64,000 nucleotides of DNA from contig DAITMB010000009.1 in NCBI GenBank assembly GCA_036835375.1, positions 1 through 64,000 on the forward strand, read 5' to 3'. Positions 44,046 to 52,686 of the stretch are shown here, one piece after another. The DNA is from JANQTF01 sp036835375. Lineage in GTDB: Bacteria; Bacteroidota; Bacteroidia; J057. Both the position numbers and the translations under genes were made by a program. The stretch's first letter is position 1; every line of letters begins with the position of its first letter. The notes under the pieces were generated by a model, which saw only the letters and a list, made by a program, of their open reading frames with translations, did no database searches and had not been told where the DNA came from.

Positions 44046-45554
44046 TCAATGAGCTCTTTCCAGGTTCAGCACGGGTTGGGAAGTAGTGAGGCTGGTCCAA
44101 TTCCCTCCCCCGATCTCCACCAATCGGCGAAAAGCAATTTCGTAGCGCGCATCTTTACCCGGCAAAAACACTGCGTCCAGATGAATCCCCATCAAATTGC
44201 CTTCCTCCACCCGCCGGGCGAGCTCGTGATCGTAGCGTAGGCCTCCATCACTCACAAGTACCACACGACTCGGAACGATCGAGCTTTTTGCCAAGCCATA
44301 AGCCATGTCCATGGCCGAGAGTACCTTCGTCTCGCCGCGACCGGACAGCCGCTTGGTCTCGGCAAGCACGTCGCTCAGGTTTGCGGCTGGGACCTGCTTG
44401 AGCATCCACTGACTTGTGTCGCTGAAGGCAATCATCGATATGTGGTGATCGGCGGGTAGCCGCGCTGCCCACACGGCCAGAGCCCTCCGAAACAAAGGAA
44501 TACGCTCCGATTCCTCCATAGATCCCGACACGTCCACCACGAAAATCCACGATTGCGGTGCTGGCCCGATCGCCTGAGGCGGGTCCTGCCGCCCCAAGGG
44601 CCGATAACAAGGATACACACCAGGCTCAGGATAAGCCATACTGGCACTGGCAGCCCAAAAAGATTCGAGCAGCGCCACAAGGCTGAGATCTCTGGCTCCG
44701 AAAAGTGGCATCAACTGATGATTCAGACACTGGTATTGCCTGGACCAGCGACCTGCAGCTGCGCCCAGCAAAGCGGGAGAGGCTGTGCCTCGAAGCCAGT
44801 CTTCAGTCGCTATCACAAAACGATGCATCACTTGCTCCCAGCGTATCCAGATAGGCTCCAGCACCGTGCGAGCCGAAGGGTCTAGCCCGGATCGCCATGC
44901 TTGTCTCCGCGAGGGCGATCTCTCCAGCCAGTGCCGAAGTTCGCGCAGCGACGTTTCGGCTTCCAGTCTTCGGCCTGTTTTCACGAGCTCTATGATGGCG
45001 CGGGCTTGCTCCATGCCGCTTCGAAAATGCTGGCGCGCACGCGCGGGCGGTGAAGTCTGTGCCAGAGCCAAATAATACTGCAAATCATCTTGCAGATGGT
45101 GGCGAAGACGTGCTTGCACCACGCCAGCATCCTCCAGCGCCACGGCCAGCGACTGTAACTGCGCCAAGCCCCCGGCTGGATCAGGATTTCGACGGGCTTT
45201 CAACAAATGATCGACTGCCTCATCTGCCGTTTGAATTTTGTGGTGAAGGAGCTCCAGTAGGCCGAGATCCTTTTGCAGAGAATCCTGCCAACGCTGTGGG
45301 AGGGATTGGGCGTGGCGCCACCACAGGGCTTCCCATTGATGGACCGCAGCACCTGCTAGTCGGGTAGGAATGGTCCGGTTTTCTCCTGTCAACACGAGGT
45401 TCATGGCTTCCCAGCGAGGCAAGCTTTCTAATGATTCCAACTGCCAGCTACGAGCCATCATGGTCGCTGCCAGAAGAGCAGAATCCGCTCTGGGAGAGGC
45501 TTGAAGCACATTAAGGCTCACAAGCATCCATCCTATCCAAGAGTAGTTGCGCAT
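44046..45554 (-). CDS. Exported VWA-domain protein
   Basis: The 502-residue protein has an N-terminal signal-like segment (SWIGWMLVSLNVLQASPRA) and an alpha-helical region of about 300 residues rich in Gln, Arg and Leu. The C-terminal von Willebrand A domain starts SWIFVVDVSGSMEESERIPL at about residue 340, with an intact MIDAS (DxSxS), the Thr in GETKVLSAMD and Asp in VVLVSDGGLRYD. It is not next to a MoxR ATPase; the RavA-ViaA pair is 2 kb away with gmk in between. A binding or scaffold role outside the cytoplasm is inferred. Confidence 0.75.
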   Translation of the reverse strand: MRNYSWIGWMLVSLNVLQASPRADSALLAATMMARSWQLESLESLPRWEAMNLVLTGENRTIPTRLAGAAVHQWEALWWRHAQSLPQRWQDSLQKDLGLLELLHHKIQTADEAVDHLLKARRNPDPAGGLAQLQSLAVALEDAGVVQARLRHHLQDDLQYYLALAQTSPPARARQHFRSGMEQARAIIELVKTGRRLEAETSLRELRHWLERSPSRRQAWRSGLDPSARTVLEPIWIRWEQVMHRFVIATEDWLRGTASPALLGAAAGRWSRQYQCLNHQLMPLFGARDLSLVALLESFWAASASMAYPEPGVYPCYRPLGRQDPPQAIGPAPQSWIFVVDVSGSMEESERIPLFRRALAVWAARLPADHHISMIAFSDTSQWMLKQVPAANLSDVLAETKRLSGRGETKVLSAMDMAYGLAKSSIVPSRVVLVSDGGLRYDHELARRVEEGNLMGIHLDAVFLPGKDARYEIAFRRLVEIGGGNWTSLTTSQPVLNLERAH

Positions 45555-45868
45555 GGTGAGGCAAGCTATACCGATGATTCGGAATATTTATTTCGACTTG
45601 TGGGATTTTATTACCCTACCTTATTTCTCCATTTATTTTGAATGAATCGGGTGAAAGGAGAAGATCAAACAGTGGGAAAGAAATCTGAAAACGTGGCTCA
45701 GCCATTTGATTCGAGTCGCTTATTTACCCAACCCTGAACTTACACAGTCTTTCATCCTGCAACAGAACAGGCTAGATATCGAGAGGCTGAAAGTTGATCT
45801 GGAGCTTGAATCTTAGATTCCACCCCGCTGCGTTTGTTGCCATTGAACCGAAATCCCTACCTTTGCTT
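45555..45868. other. Divergent interval (314 bp) before gmk
   Basis: AT-rich near 45600-45660. It contains the probable gmk promoter at its right end. No other feature was recognised. Confidence 0.45.
45837..45865 (+). promoter_or_regulatory. Bacteroidota-type promoter directly abutting the gmk ATG
   Basis: TTG 45837-45839, an 18-nt spacer and TACCTTTG 45858-45865 match the TTG-N19-TAnnTTTG consensus. The ATG starts only 3 nt after the box, so the transcript would begin at or near the start codon. Confidence 0.5.
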
Positions 45869-46456
45869 ATGGATCAACCTAGCGGACAAATCTTGGTGCT
45901 CTCTGCACCTAGCGGATCAGGAAAAACGACCCTAGCAGGCAAGGTGCTAGCTCGTTTTTCGCAGTTTCAGTTTTCTGTTTCGGCGACCACGCGCGCGCCC
46001 CGCCACTATGAAGAACACGGCAAGCACTACTATTTTCTCGATCAGGAGGAATTTGAAATGCTTATCGCAAAGGACGGATTGTTAGAATGGGAGGAAGTGT
46101 ATCCCGGACGATATTATGGCACCCTTCGTACCGAAATTGACAGGATTCTGGCCCAACAGCGATTCCCTGTTCTCGACATTGATGTGGAAGGCGGCGTGAA
46201 TGTGAAGAAAGACTATGGTCCGCAAGTGGTGTCGGTGTTTATTCAGCCCCCAAGCCTCAACGCCTTGGAGGATCGGCTCCGCAAGCGCCAGTCTGAATCG
46301 GAATCTGACATTCGCTTGCGCCTCCAAAAAGCAGAACGCGAGCTACTCTACGCCTCAAAATATGACTTTATCGTTGTGAATGATGACTTGGAGCGCGCTG
46401 CCGACGAGTTGGAGCGCATTATTCGGCAAACTTTTGCCGTGCGTGAGATTCGCTGA
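45869..46456 (+). CDS. gmk: Guanylate kinase
   Basis: The 195-residue cytoplasmic enzyme phosphorylates GMP to GDP with ATP. The P-loop is LVLSAPSGSGKTTLAGKVLA at residues 9-28; GMP-binding residues are in FSVSATTRAPRHYEEHGKHY and LEWEEVYPGRYYGT. The lid region IFIQPPSLNALEDRLRKR-like stretch and the end of the enzyme are normal. Start 45869 matches the family start; an upstream in-frame ATG at 45794 adds 25 non-homologous residues and lies before the promoter. It converges with the ViaA gene 51 bp away. Confidence 0.93.
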   Translation: MDQPSGQILVLSAPSGSGKTTLAGKVLARFSQFQFSVSATTRAPRHYEEHGKHYYFLDQEEFEMLIAKDGLLEWEEVYPGRYYGTLRTEIDRILAQQRFPVLDIDVEGGVNVKKDYGPQVVSVFIQPPSLNALEDRLRKRQSESESDIRLRLQKAERELLYASKYDFIVVNDDLERAADELERIIRQTFAVREIR

Positions 46457-46507
46457 CAACACGAGATTTTCCACTACTTAAAATATAACTCTCCTGCCCC
46501 CAAATCC

Positions 46508-48133
46508 TCAGCCCATGGTGCGGCGTAGTTCTCCAGCCAGCTCTCGAATGATGCCTTTGTCTGTCGCATCGTAAACCCAGTTTGTGTCAAACTGCTCGAT
46601 CACTTCCGCATTTGGATCGTGGTGGAGGGTGAGAGAATGAAAAGCTGTGCCATTGTTTTGCTGGTGGTAGCGGACGCGGTCCAGAACGTCATCGCCAATT
46701 TTGTACATGATAAAATCCGAAATCACCAGCACATCCGCATCTCGATAGCTCTCCGTCTGCAATTGTCGAAGCACTTCTTGTAGCGCCATCGTAATATCGG
46801 TGCCTCCCTGGAATGACATGCGCAGGAATGCCACGATTTGGTCGAGCGATCGCCCAATGTCGTAGAGGTCGATGGTCTGAATTCCGGTCGAAAAATTAAT
46901 CAAAAACGCTCTGCGATTGTCTCGGGCGGCCAGCTTGAGGATGGCAAAGCAGAGCACTTTGGCGATTTGCTCGGGCTGCCCATTCATAGAGTCGCTTGTG
47001 TCGATACACAAAATAAACGGTCCTTTGGCTTTGCGGCGCGACCGAAGATCGGTTTCGGTGAAGTGGATCTGACTTTCTACCAGCTCGCGGTGCTCAAATC
47101 GGAGGGTTTGGAGACCATGGTCTGCATAGCGCTTCAAAAAAATGCTCTCGGTGTCTGGATCTGCCATGAGTCCCACTTCGCTACTGAGAAGATATTCCAA
47201 GTCGTTACTGGATTTTACCCCAACAATCTCTGATTTTTCTTCCGTAGGCTCCTCCCACATTTGCCTCAAAATCACCTTTTCATAGATTAATTCTTCCGTA
47301 ATGATCTCGGCTTCACGCAGTCGGCCCAAGAGGTCTGCCAATTCTCGCACGGCATCTTCATTGGCGAGCAGCTCAGCATATTTTTGCAAGACATCAAATC
47401 CCTGGTCCTGCCACAATTCGCGAGACATGTCCCAATATCGCCCCACGTAGTCGGCAAAGGGAGAAATAAGGTCGAACAGCTTTTGATATTCCTTCACCTT
47501 TTGGTCCAACACGGTCTTGAAAGACTCCTCTTCCTCCTCAAACTTTCGGAGCTGATAATCCAGCAGCTTTGCACTCAGCAGGGCATCCCACTGGGCAAGC
47601 AGGTCTGTCATGAGGCGCTCGATCTGATCGCGGTCATCGGCAGAAAGTGCCTCCGGACTGCGATCTGCAATGATTTGCTTGAATTTGCTGGCATAAAAGT
47701 CCCCGTCTATCTCACTGCGTTCATAGGTATCGCTGACAAAATGGGTGAGAAAGCGGTAGCGTTGTACCAGATCCCGAAAGGGCATGACGGTAGCAGCCGA
47801 TAAGCGTTCGGTCTCTTCTGCGAAAGGATTCTTTTCACGGGCTCGCTGGTAGGTTTTGCGAATCCAAAAAAGCGTGTCAGCAGCGATTTGTTCCGATAGC
47901 CTGGGCTTGTCTCGGACGAGTTGCATCAGCTCCGTCTCCTCAAAAATGCGATCGAGGGCCCGGCTGAAATATCGGTAGTAGGTGTCATCCAGCTCAGGTG
48001 CTACCGAAGTGCTCAAATGTAATTTACCAAGAAGATATTGGACCAAATAGCGGCGGGTGGTCTTGTCGAGAACCGTTCCGAATTCAATGAATCGGTCGAG
48101 TTCCTGCTGCATGTCTTCGGAGGGTTGCTGCAT
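46508..48133 (-). CDS. viaA: ViaA-like VWA-domain protein
   Basis: About 541 residues from Met 48133 (MQQPSEDMQQELDRF); Met 48190 is an alternative that overlaps the preceding RavA gene by 23 nt. The N-terminal two thirds is helical. The C-terminal VWA domain begins GPFILCIDTSDSMNGQPEQI at about residue 365, with an intact DTSDS MIDAS, Thr in MSFQGGTDITMALQEVLRQL and Asp in DADVLVISDFIMYKI. ViaA stimulates the RavA AAA+ ATPase in Enterobacteria, where the pair affects respiratory complexes and aminoglycoside uptake. The adjacent RavA gene supports the call. Confidence 0.82.
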   Translation of the reverse strand: MQQPSEDMQQELDRFIEFGTVLDKTTRRYLVQYLLGKLHLSTSVAPELDDTYYRYFSRALDRIFEETELMQLVRDKPRLSEQIAADTLFWIRKTYQRAREKNPFAEETERLSAATVMPFRDLVQRYRFLTHFVSDTYERSEIDGDFYASKFKQIIADRSPEALSADDRDQIERLMTDLLAQWDALLSAKLLDYQLRKFEEEEESFKTVLDQKVKEYQKLFDLISPFADYVGRYWDMSRELWQDQGFDVLQKYAELLANEDAVRELADLLGRLREAEIITEELIYEKVILRQMWEEPTEEKSEIVGVKSSNDLEYLLSSEVGLMADPDTESIFLKRYADHGLQTLRFEHRELVESQIHFTETDLRSRRKAKGPFILCIDTSDSMNGQPEQIAKVLCFAILKLAARDNRRAFLINFSTGIQTIDLYDIGRSLDQIVAFLRMSFQGGTDITMALQEVLRQLQTESYRDADVLVISDFIMYKIGDDVLDRVRYHQQNNGTAFHSLTLHHDPNAEVIEQFDTNWVYDATDKGIIRELAGELRRTMG

Positions 48134-48167
48134 GGGAGGCTTGGCTAGGCAGGTAAAATGAGATCCC

Positions 48168-49775
48168 TCAGGAAAGACTTTGGTAAGCAAACAGGATTTT
48201 TTCCAGTCGCAGCTCCAGTTTGTCGAGCACAGACTTGACCTCCAGAAGGTTGGCCTTCACGATTTCGCCCAGCGCAGCGGGCACAAATAGGTGCTGAGGA
48301 ATGGCCCTGATTTCGGTCGGCTCTTCTTCTACGAGGCGCTGGCGCTGCTCACGGATGTAATTTCGGAGTTGCTCTCCGCGCTCATCCCAGTGCGACTGGA
48401 TCAGTCGGTGTGGCTTTTTGTAAATGATTTCAGAGCGCTCCACCTTGTGTGTGCGCAGCGGAAGGGTGAATTCGGTGCCATTGAAGCTGATCTCCAAGTG
48501 GTGCTCCTTCTCGCTCTTGCGGGCCTGAAGGCGGTGGCGGAGGGTCTGCTTGTCGTCGTAAATGTTGATGATGGCAGACTCAGTCACTGACAGCTTTTGA
48601 TACTCACTGATCTTGAGCATATCGCCCTGAAACTGCTTTTCCATCTGCACGAAGCCGAAATACTCTTCTTGAATGGGCTGGAGACGGTCTTCGGCGATGG
48701 TCCGCTGAATGCGGGTTTCTTCCTGAACCTCCTTTTCCCATTCGTCGAGTTCCTTGCGCAACATGCCCAGATTCACCGCGATGGAATAGCCATGCTTGCG
48801 AATGGCTTCGCTGACCACTTCTTGTATGAAAGGAATCTGGTTGGGGTGAGACCACAGGCAGTGGACCATGAGAAAACAGTCCATGAGGTCGGCTTGCGTG
48901 CGGCCATTGAGGAAAGCAGAGCTTCGAATCAGTCGGACAATTTTTTTCCAGCGACGGTCATAGATATGAATGGGGTCGTGGGGAAGATTTTGGACCGTGT
49001 TGCCTGCCTCTAACTTGGCGCGCACCACTTGTATGGTATTGAGCACCTCGGGTGGTAGTACGATTTCATCGACTTGGATTCCCCAGGCTTCCAGTTGGTC
49101 CTGGCCGATCTTCACCGCATCCGGCACGTCATCAGTGTAAACATCGCTGGTGTCGGTGATCATGTGGAGAAATGCCCGCTGATCCTTGACCCCCACCATT
49201 TCATATCGCAGCAGAAACCTGTCCCACAGCGGCTGAAATGATTCGGTCTTGGGAGGCAACTCGTTCGACGCAGTGATGATCGCCTTGATATCTACCTTGA
49301 GATCGGTGTCGCCGTTGCGATAGATCTTTTCATTGAGAATGGTGAGAAGGGCATTCTGAATGGCTGGACCGGATTTCCAGATTTCATCCAAAAAGACAAT
49401 GTTCGCACCGGGCAGGTATCGCTCGGTGAGGCGCTCGTATTTGTCCTCGTCCTTGAGCTTGCGGATTGACACCGGCCCAAAAATCTCATCGGGTGTGCTG
49501 AAGCGACTCATGAGGTACTCGAAGGAGCGTCCGTCGCGAAAGGCATACTTCAATCGCCTCGCAATGAGGCTTTTTCCAACGCCTGGAGGGCCCAGTAAAA
49601 AAATACTTTCTCCCGCGATGGCGCTCAGAAGTGCCAACTTCATCGGCTCCTCTCGTTCATACAGCCCTTGGCAAAGGCCCGCAATCAAGCCCTCCACGTG
49701 AACTCGCAGCTCCAGTTGACTGGACGAGGGGGCAGAAGAGGCTTTCTTGGTTGTGTGCATTTCGGCAGGATTCAT
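48168..49775 (-). CDS. ravA: RavA-like MoxR AAA+ ATPase (5' end next to an assembly gap)
   Basis: About 535 residues from Met 49775 (MNPAEMHTTKKASS), 10 bp from a run of Ns, so an upstream extension cannot be excluded. AAA+ core: LLGPPGVGKSLIARRLKYAF (Walker A), FLDEIWKSGPAIQNALLTIL (Walker B), ITASNELPPKTESFQPLWDR (sensor 1 and Arg finger region). The segments GLYEREEPMKLALLSAIAGE and FRDGRSFEYLMSRFSTPDEI match RavA rather than generic MoxR. The C-terminal LARA-like/triple-helix part spans about residues 330-535. It forms an operon with viaA downstream. RavA hexamers act with ViaA; the cellular role in this lineage is unknown. Confidence 0.85.
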   Translation of the reverse strand: MNPAEMHTTKKASSAPSSSQLELRVHVEGLIAGLCQGLYEREEPMKLALLSAIAGESIFLLGPPGVGKSLIARRLKYAFRDGRSFEYLMSRFSTPDEIFGPVSIRKLKDEDKYERLTERYLPGANIVFLDEIWKSGPAIQNALLTILNEKIYRNGDTDLKVDIKAIITASNELPPKTESFQPLWDRFLLRYEMVGVKDQRAFLHMITDTSDVYTDDVPDAVKIGQDQLEAWGIQVDEIVLPPEVLNTIQVVRAKLEAGNTVQNLPHDPIHIYDRRWKKIVRLIRSSAFLNGRTQADLMDCFLMVHCLWSHPNQIPFIQEVVSEAIRKHGYSIAVNLGMLRKELDEWEKEVQEETRIQRTIAEDRLQPIQEEYFGFVQMEKQFQGDMLKISEYQKLSVTESAIINIYDDKQTLRHRLQARKSEKEHHLEISFNGTEFTLPLRTHKVERSEIIYKKPHRLIQSHWDERGEQLRNYIREQRQRLVEEEPTEIRAIPQHLFVPAALGEIVKANLLEVKSVLDKLELRLEKILFAYQSLS

Positions 49776-49785
49776 GGGCACTGTA

Positions 49786-49885
49786 NNNNNNNNNNNNNNN
49801 NNNNNNNNNNNNNNNNNNNNNNNNNNNNNNNNNNNNNNNNNNNNNNNNNNNNNNNNNNNNNNNNNNNNNNNNNNNNNNNNNNNNN
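49786..49885. other. Assembly gap (100 Ns)
   Basis: Exactly 100 Ns, the usual placeholder for unknown length. It separates the RavA 5' end from a minus-strand ATG at 49940 (MSFLQGFFPAAAHGLSF), which has a -7 box TAACTTTG at 49962-49969. A small gene may be hidden here, or RavA may begin there. Confidence 0.9.
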
Positions 49886-49987
49886 CTACGAATGAAAGGC
49901 CATGAGCAGCAGCAGGAAAAAAGCCTTGCAAAAAAGACATTTTCCAAATAGCTTTGAAATACAAAGTTATCTGAAAATAATTCTACT

Positions 49988-51511
49988 ATGTCATCTTCTC
50001 TTCTCAAATCCCCTGCACTCGGCCCTCAGCAAGTATTACCGCTCGCGGGCATGGTAGGCCTGAGCTGGCATTTGCTTCTCTACAGCCAAAGCCCTGGCCT
50101 GGGCTTACTGCTGTTTACCCTCCTGCTCCTCCCAGTCCGTGGCTGGTTGAGGCGCAGTTGGTCGCTCTTGGACTGCCTCCCTTTGGTCGCAGCGCTCGGT
50201 GCCTGCTTCTCAGGCGCTCCCATCATGTGGCTGCTGTGGCTGGCAAGTTGGGCGCTGGTCCTGGGCAAAAGTCTTCTTCGGACAGGATTGCCCACACATT
50301 TGTATGCGGCGGGCGGTTTCCTTCACGGAGTCACCGTGGGCCGAGAGGCGTTTGTAATGTTTTCCAAGCGAGGATCCGCAACCAGGAAATCCCGAGGCAC
50401 CTTAGGTTGGCTGAAAGCAGCAGGCATTCCGCTGGTGGTGACCATGGTTTTCCTGATGCTTTATCTCGCAGCAAGCCCTGCTTTCCGCTCGATCGGTGAA
50501 AACTTGGGGAAGTGGGTGACCAATGCCTTGAAAGATTGGAACCCGCTGACGCTTGTTTCGCTCCTTGTGGGGACCCTCTTTGGGCTATGGTTGATGCTAC
50601 AACCGAGCAATTGGCCTGCGGCATGGTCATTTGACGGGCATCAACACACGCTGCTTCGCCAAAGGAAACCTCCCGGCCAATGGTCTCTGAATCTTCGCGG
50701 AGAATATCGGGCAGGCTATCTGACACTGCTATTAGTCAATGTGCTCCTGGCGCTGTATCACCTCGTGGACCTTCCCTGGATTATGTTCCAATTTGACCCG
50801 GTTGCCAACACCTCGGTCATGTCTCAGCTCGTGCATGAAGGCACTTATTTGCTCATTGCGAGCATTTTGCTGAGCATGGGCATCATGTTGTGGATCTTCC
50901 GTGGCAACCTGAATTTTTTCTCCAAAGCACAAGGGTTGCGGGTGTTGAGCTATCTCTGGATCTTTCAAAATGGGCTGCTCTCGCTCTCCGTCGCCCTCCG
51001 CAACTTGCACTATATCGGCTTCGATGGCCTCACCTACAAGCGCATCGGCGTGATGGTCTTTTTGCTCCTCTGCCTCTTTGGCTTGCTGAGTCTGGCGTGG
51101 AAAATTTATAGTAAGCACAGCGTCTCCACCCTGATTGGGCAGAATGTAGCCTTCGCTCTGGCCCTCGCCCTGATCCTTTGCCCAGCCCCCTGGACTCGCT
51201 ATATCACGAATTTCAACATTCAGCATTATCACGAGACGGGCAGATTTGACTGGGAATACATGCTCCAGCTAGACAACAATCACTTGGATTTGCTTCACGA
51301 CTTTGCCCACGTATCTCCTCCGAAGGGACACCTCCAGTATGCTCTTCGCCAGAAATCTCTGCGCTGGCAAGAAGCACGGGAAAAGCAAGGTTGGCGATCT
51401 TGGAACTGGGCGAATCACTCTCTCAACCAATCGCTTTCCTACTACTCCATTGATTCTCAGCCCTTCGAATCCATGTGCGAGCCAGACCACACCGTTTCAC
51501 CCTCCAACTAG
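49988..51511 (+). CDS. Polytopic membrane protein, DUF4153/DUF4173-like
   Basis: The 507-residue protein has about 12 TM segments. Conserved regions include LVDLPWIMFQFDPVANTSVM, SQLVHEGTYLLIASILLSMG and GLTYKRIGVMVFLLLCLFGL, typical of the DUF4153/DUF4173 membrane family (HEGtyxL and GLTxkRigV). The C-terminal tail (RWQEAREKQGWRSWNWANHS) is soluble and probably cytoplasmic. Function is unknown. It is the first gene of a tight plus-strand set: the next start is 7 nt after its stop. Confidence 0.75.
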   Translation: MSSSLLKSPALGPQQVLPLAGMVGLSWHLLLYSQSPGLGLLLFTLLLLPVRGWLRRSWSLLDCLPLVAALGACFSGAPIMWLLWLASWALVLGKSLLRTGLPTHLYAAGGFLHGVTVGREAFVMFSKRGSATRKSRGTLGWLKAAGIPLVVTMVFLMLYLAASPAFRSIGENLGKWVTNALKDWNPLTLVSLLVGTLFGLWLMLQPSNWPAAWSFDGHQHTLLRQRKPPGQWSLNLRGEYRAGYLTLLLVNVLLALYHLVDLPWIMFQFDPVANTSVMSQLVHEGTYLLIASILLSMGIMLWIFRGNLNFFSKAQGLRVLSYLWIFQNGLLSLSVALRNLHYIGFDGLTYKRIGVMVFLLLCLFGLLSLAWKIYSKHSVSTLIGQNVAFALALALILCPAPWTRYITNFNIQHYHETGRFDWEYMLQLDNNHLDLLHDFAHVSPPKGHLQYALRQKSLRWQEAREKQGWRSWNWANHSLNQSLSYYSIDSQPFESMCEPDHTVSPSN

Positions 51512-51518
51512 ATTTCTC

Positions 51519-52004
51519 ATGAATCTCGAAAAACAACTTTGGATGGGTCGTGGATGGTTCTCCTACCATGTCGGCCAATGCCTCCTCACCAGCCTTGCAT
51601 GGTGTTGGGTCGCCCCCCTCCTTGTCGCGCTCTTCGTTGGAGTTAGTGAAAGCGAAGCAGAAATAGCCTTTTTAACCTTCACTATCGGCTCGCTAGTAGC
51701 CTTTGTAGTGTCCACGATGTTCAGCCTTGTGGCTTACCCGTTGCTACAATACGCGCTCTCCCCCCTGCTCCGACTCAGCAAATCAGGGCTGGAGGCCTGG
51801 GGCATGGTCGTGTCTCTCCAGCAGGTCCTCTTATATGTATTGGTATTCCTCATTCTGGAGAAAGAATTGGATCACCTCCTTTCCGAAAACATCTTGATTT
51901 GGGCCTGGATCTTGTTCCAATCTCATGCAGCTTGGCATCTCCATCGCTACATGCGTCATATGTGGAACACTTGGAGAGGACTTTCATTGGAGGAAGCTTC
52001 GTAA
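51519..52004 (+). CDS. Small polytopic membrane protein
   Basis: The 161-residue product from Met 51519 (MNLEKQLWMGRGWFSYHVGQ) has about four TM segments (LLTSLAWCWVAPLLVALFVG, FTIGSLVAFVVSTMFSLVAY, QQVLLYVLVFLILEK and IWAWILFQSHAAWHLHRYM). I do not recognise the family. The gene sits between the DUF4173-like gene (7 nt upstream) and the VLRF1-like gene (8 nt downstream), so all three are likely one operon. An 72-residue upstream in-frame extension lies within the previous gene and is not used. Confidence 0.65.
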   Translation: MNLEKQLWMGRGWFSYHVGQCLLTSLAWCWVAPLLVALFVGVSESEAEIAFLTFTIGSLVAFVVSTMFSLVAYPLLQYALSPLLRLSKSGLEAWGMVVSLQQVLLYVLVFLILEKELDHLLSENILIWAWILFQSHAAWHLHRYMRHMWNTWRGLSLEEAS

Positions 52005-52012
52005 GTTGCGGT

Positions 52013-52660
52013 ATGTATTGGCCGCAGCAAATTGCTCAAGAAGATTTTCGCCAGATTCTGGCAGACCACGAAGGTGATTGGGCACTCGACGAAGAAAGGC
52101 ATGGGGTGGTATTGGCGAAAGAATCTCTCCGCTATCGCCTCCCCATGATCTGGCCAAGTCCTGAGAGAGGCGAGGTCATGGCGGATTATCTGGCACGAAT
52201 CCCAGAGGAAGAGCCGGCTTACACCATTGTGATCGTTCAACTGGGAGCGGCTGCGATCGGCCACATGGAGCATGGAGAGTGCGTGGCGCACAAGGCCATC
52301 AAAAAATACATGAAACGCCACAAGCGGGGCAAGGCTCAGATTCAGTATCTCAACACACGAGGTAAATCCAAGGCCGGGTCACGTGTGCGATTGGCGAACA
52401 CTGAGCGATTTTTTGAAGAAATTAACGAACGACTCGCGGATTGGCTGGAACTCTATGACGCGCCGAGCTACCTCTTGGTGTCCTGCACGCCCAACGTGTG
52501 GGGCATGATGTTTCAGGCGGATCCACCTCCACCTTTTGAGAAGAAGGATCCACGAATTCGCAGAATTCCCTACGACATTCCCATCCCAGATTTTGAACAG
52601 CTCACCAAGATTCGTGAAAAACTGATCCATGCCCAGCGAATCGACGACAATGGCGCCTAA
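52013..52660 (+). CDS. VLRF1-like (Vms1/ANKZF1-type) eRF1-fold protein, candidate peptidyl-tRNA hydrolase
   Basis: The 215-residue protein from Met 52013 has an eRF1-like alpha/beta core. The segment YTIVIVQLGAAAIGHMEHGE is followed by CVAHKAIKKYMKRHKRGKAQ, then RGKSKAGSRVRLANTERFFE and INERLADW. This order (hydrophobic strands, an E-V-x-H-K stretch, KY-x-x-R-x-K-x-G-x-x-Q, SAG-x-x-x-R-x-x-N, then a helix ending W) matches the VLRF1 domain of Vms1/ANKZF1; the Gln in GKAQ corresponds to the catalytic Gln of the family's GGxQ-like loop. Vms1 cleaves peptidyl-tRNA on stalled 60S subunits; bacterial members are little studied. The family call is from memory of the motif. Confidence 0.6.
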   Translation: MYWPQQIAQEDFRQILADHEGDWALDEERHGVVLAKESLRYRLPMIWPSPERGEVMADYLARIPEEEPAYTIVIVQLGAAAIGHMEHGECVAHKAIKKYMKRHKRGKAQIQYLNTRGKSKAGSRVRLANTERFFEEINERLADWLELYDAPSYLLVSCTPNVWGMMFQADPPPPFEKKDPRIRRIPYDIPIPDFEQLTKIREKLIHAQRIDDNGA

Positions 52661-52686
52661 TTTCTGATTTGCTTCCTGCCGTCGTC

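Noticed and set aside
44046..49775. A single operon linking the VWA protein with RavA-ViaA
   Set aside because: gmk lies between them on the opposite strand, so they are separate units.
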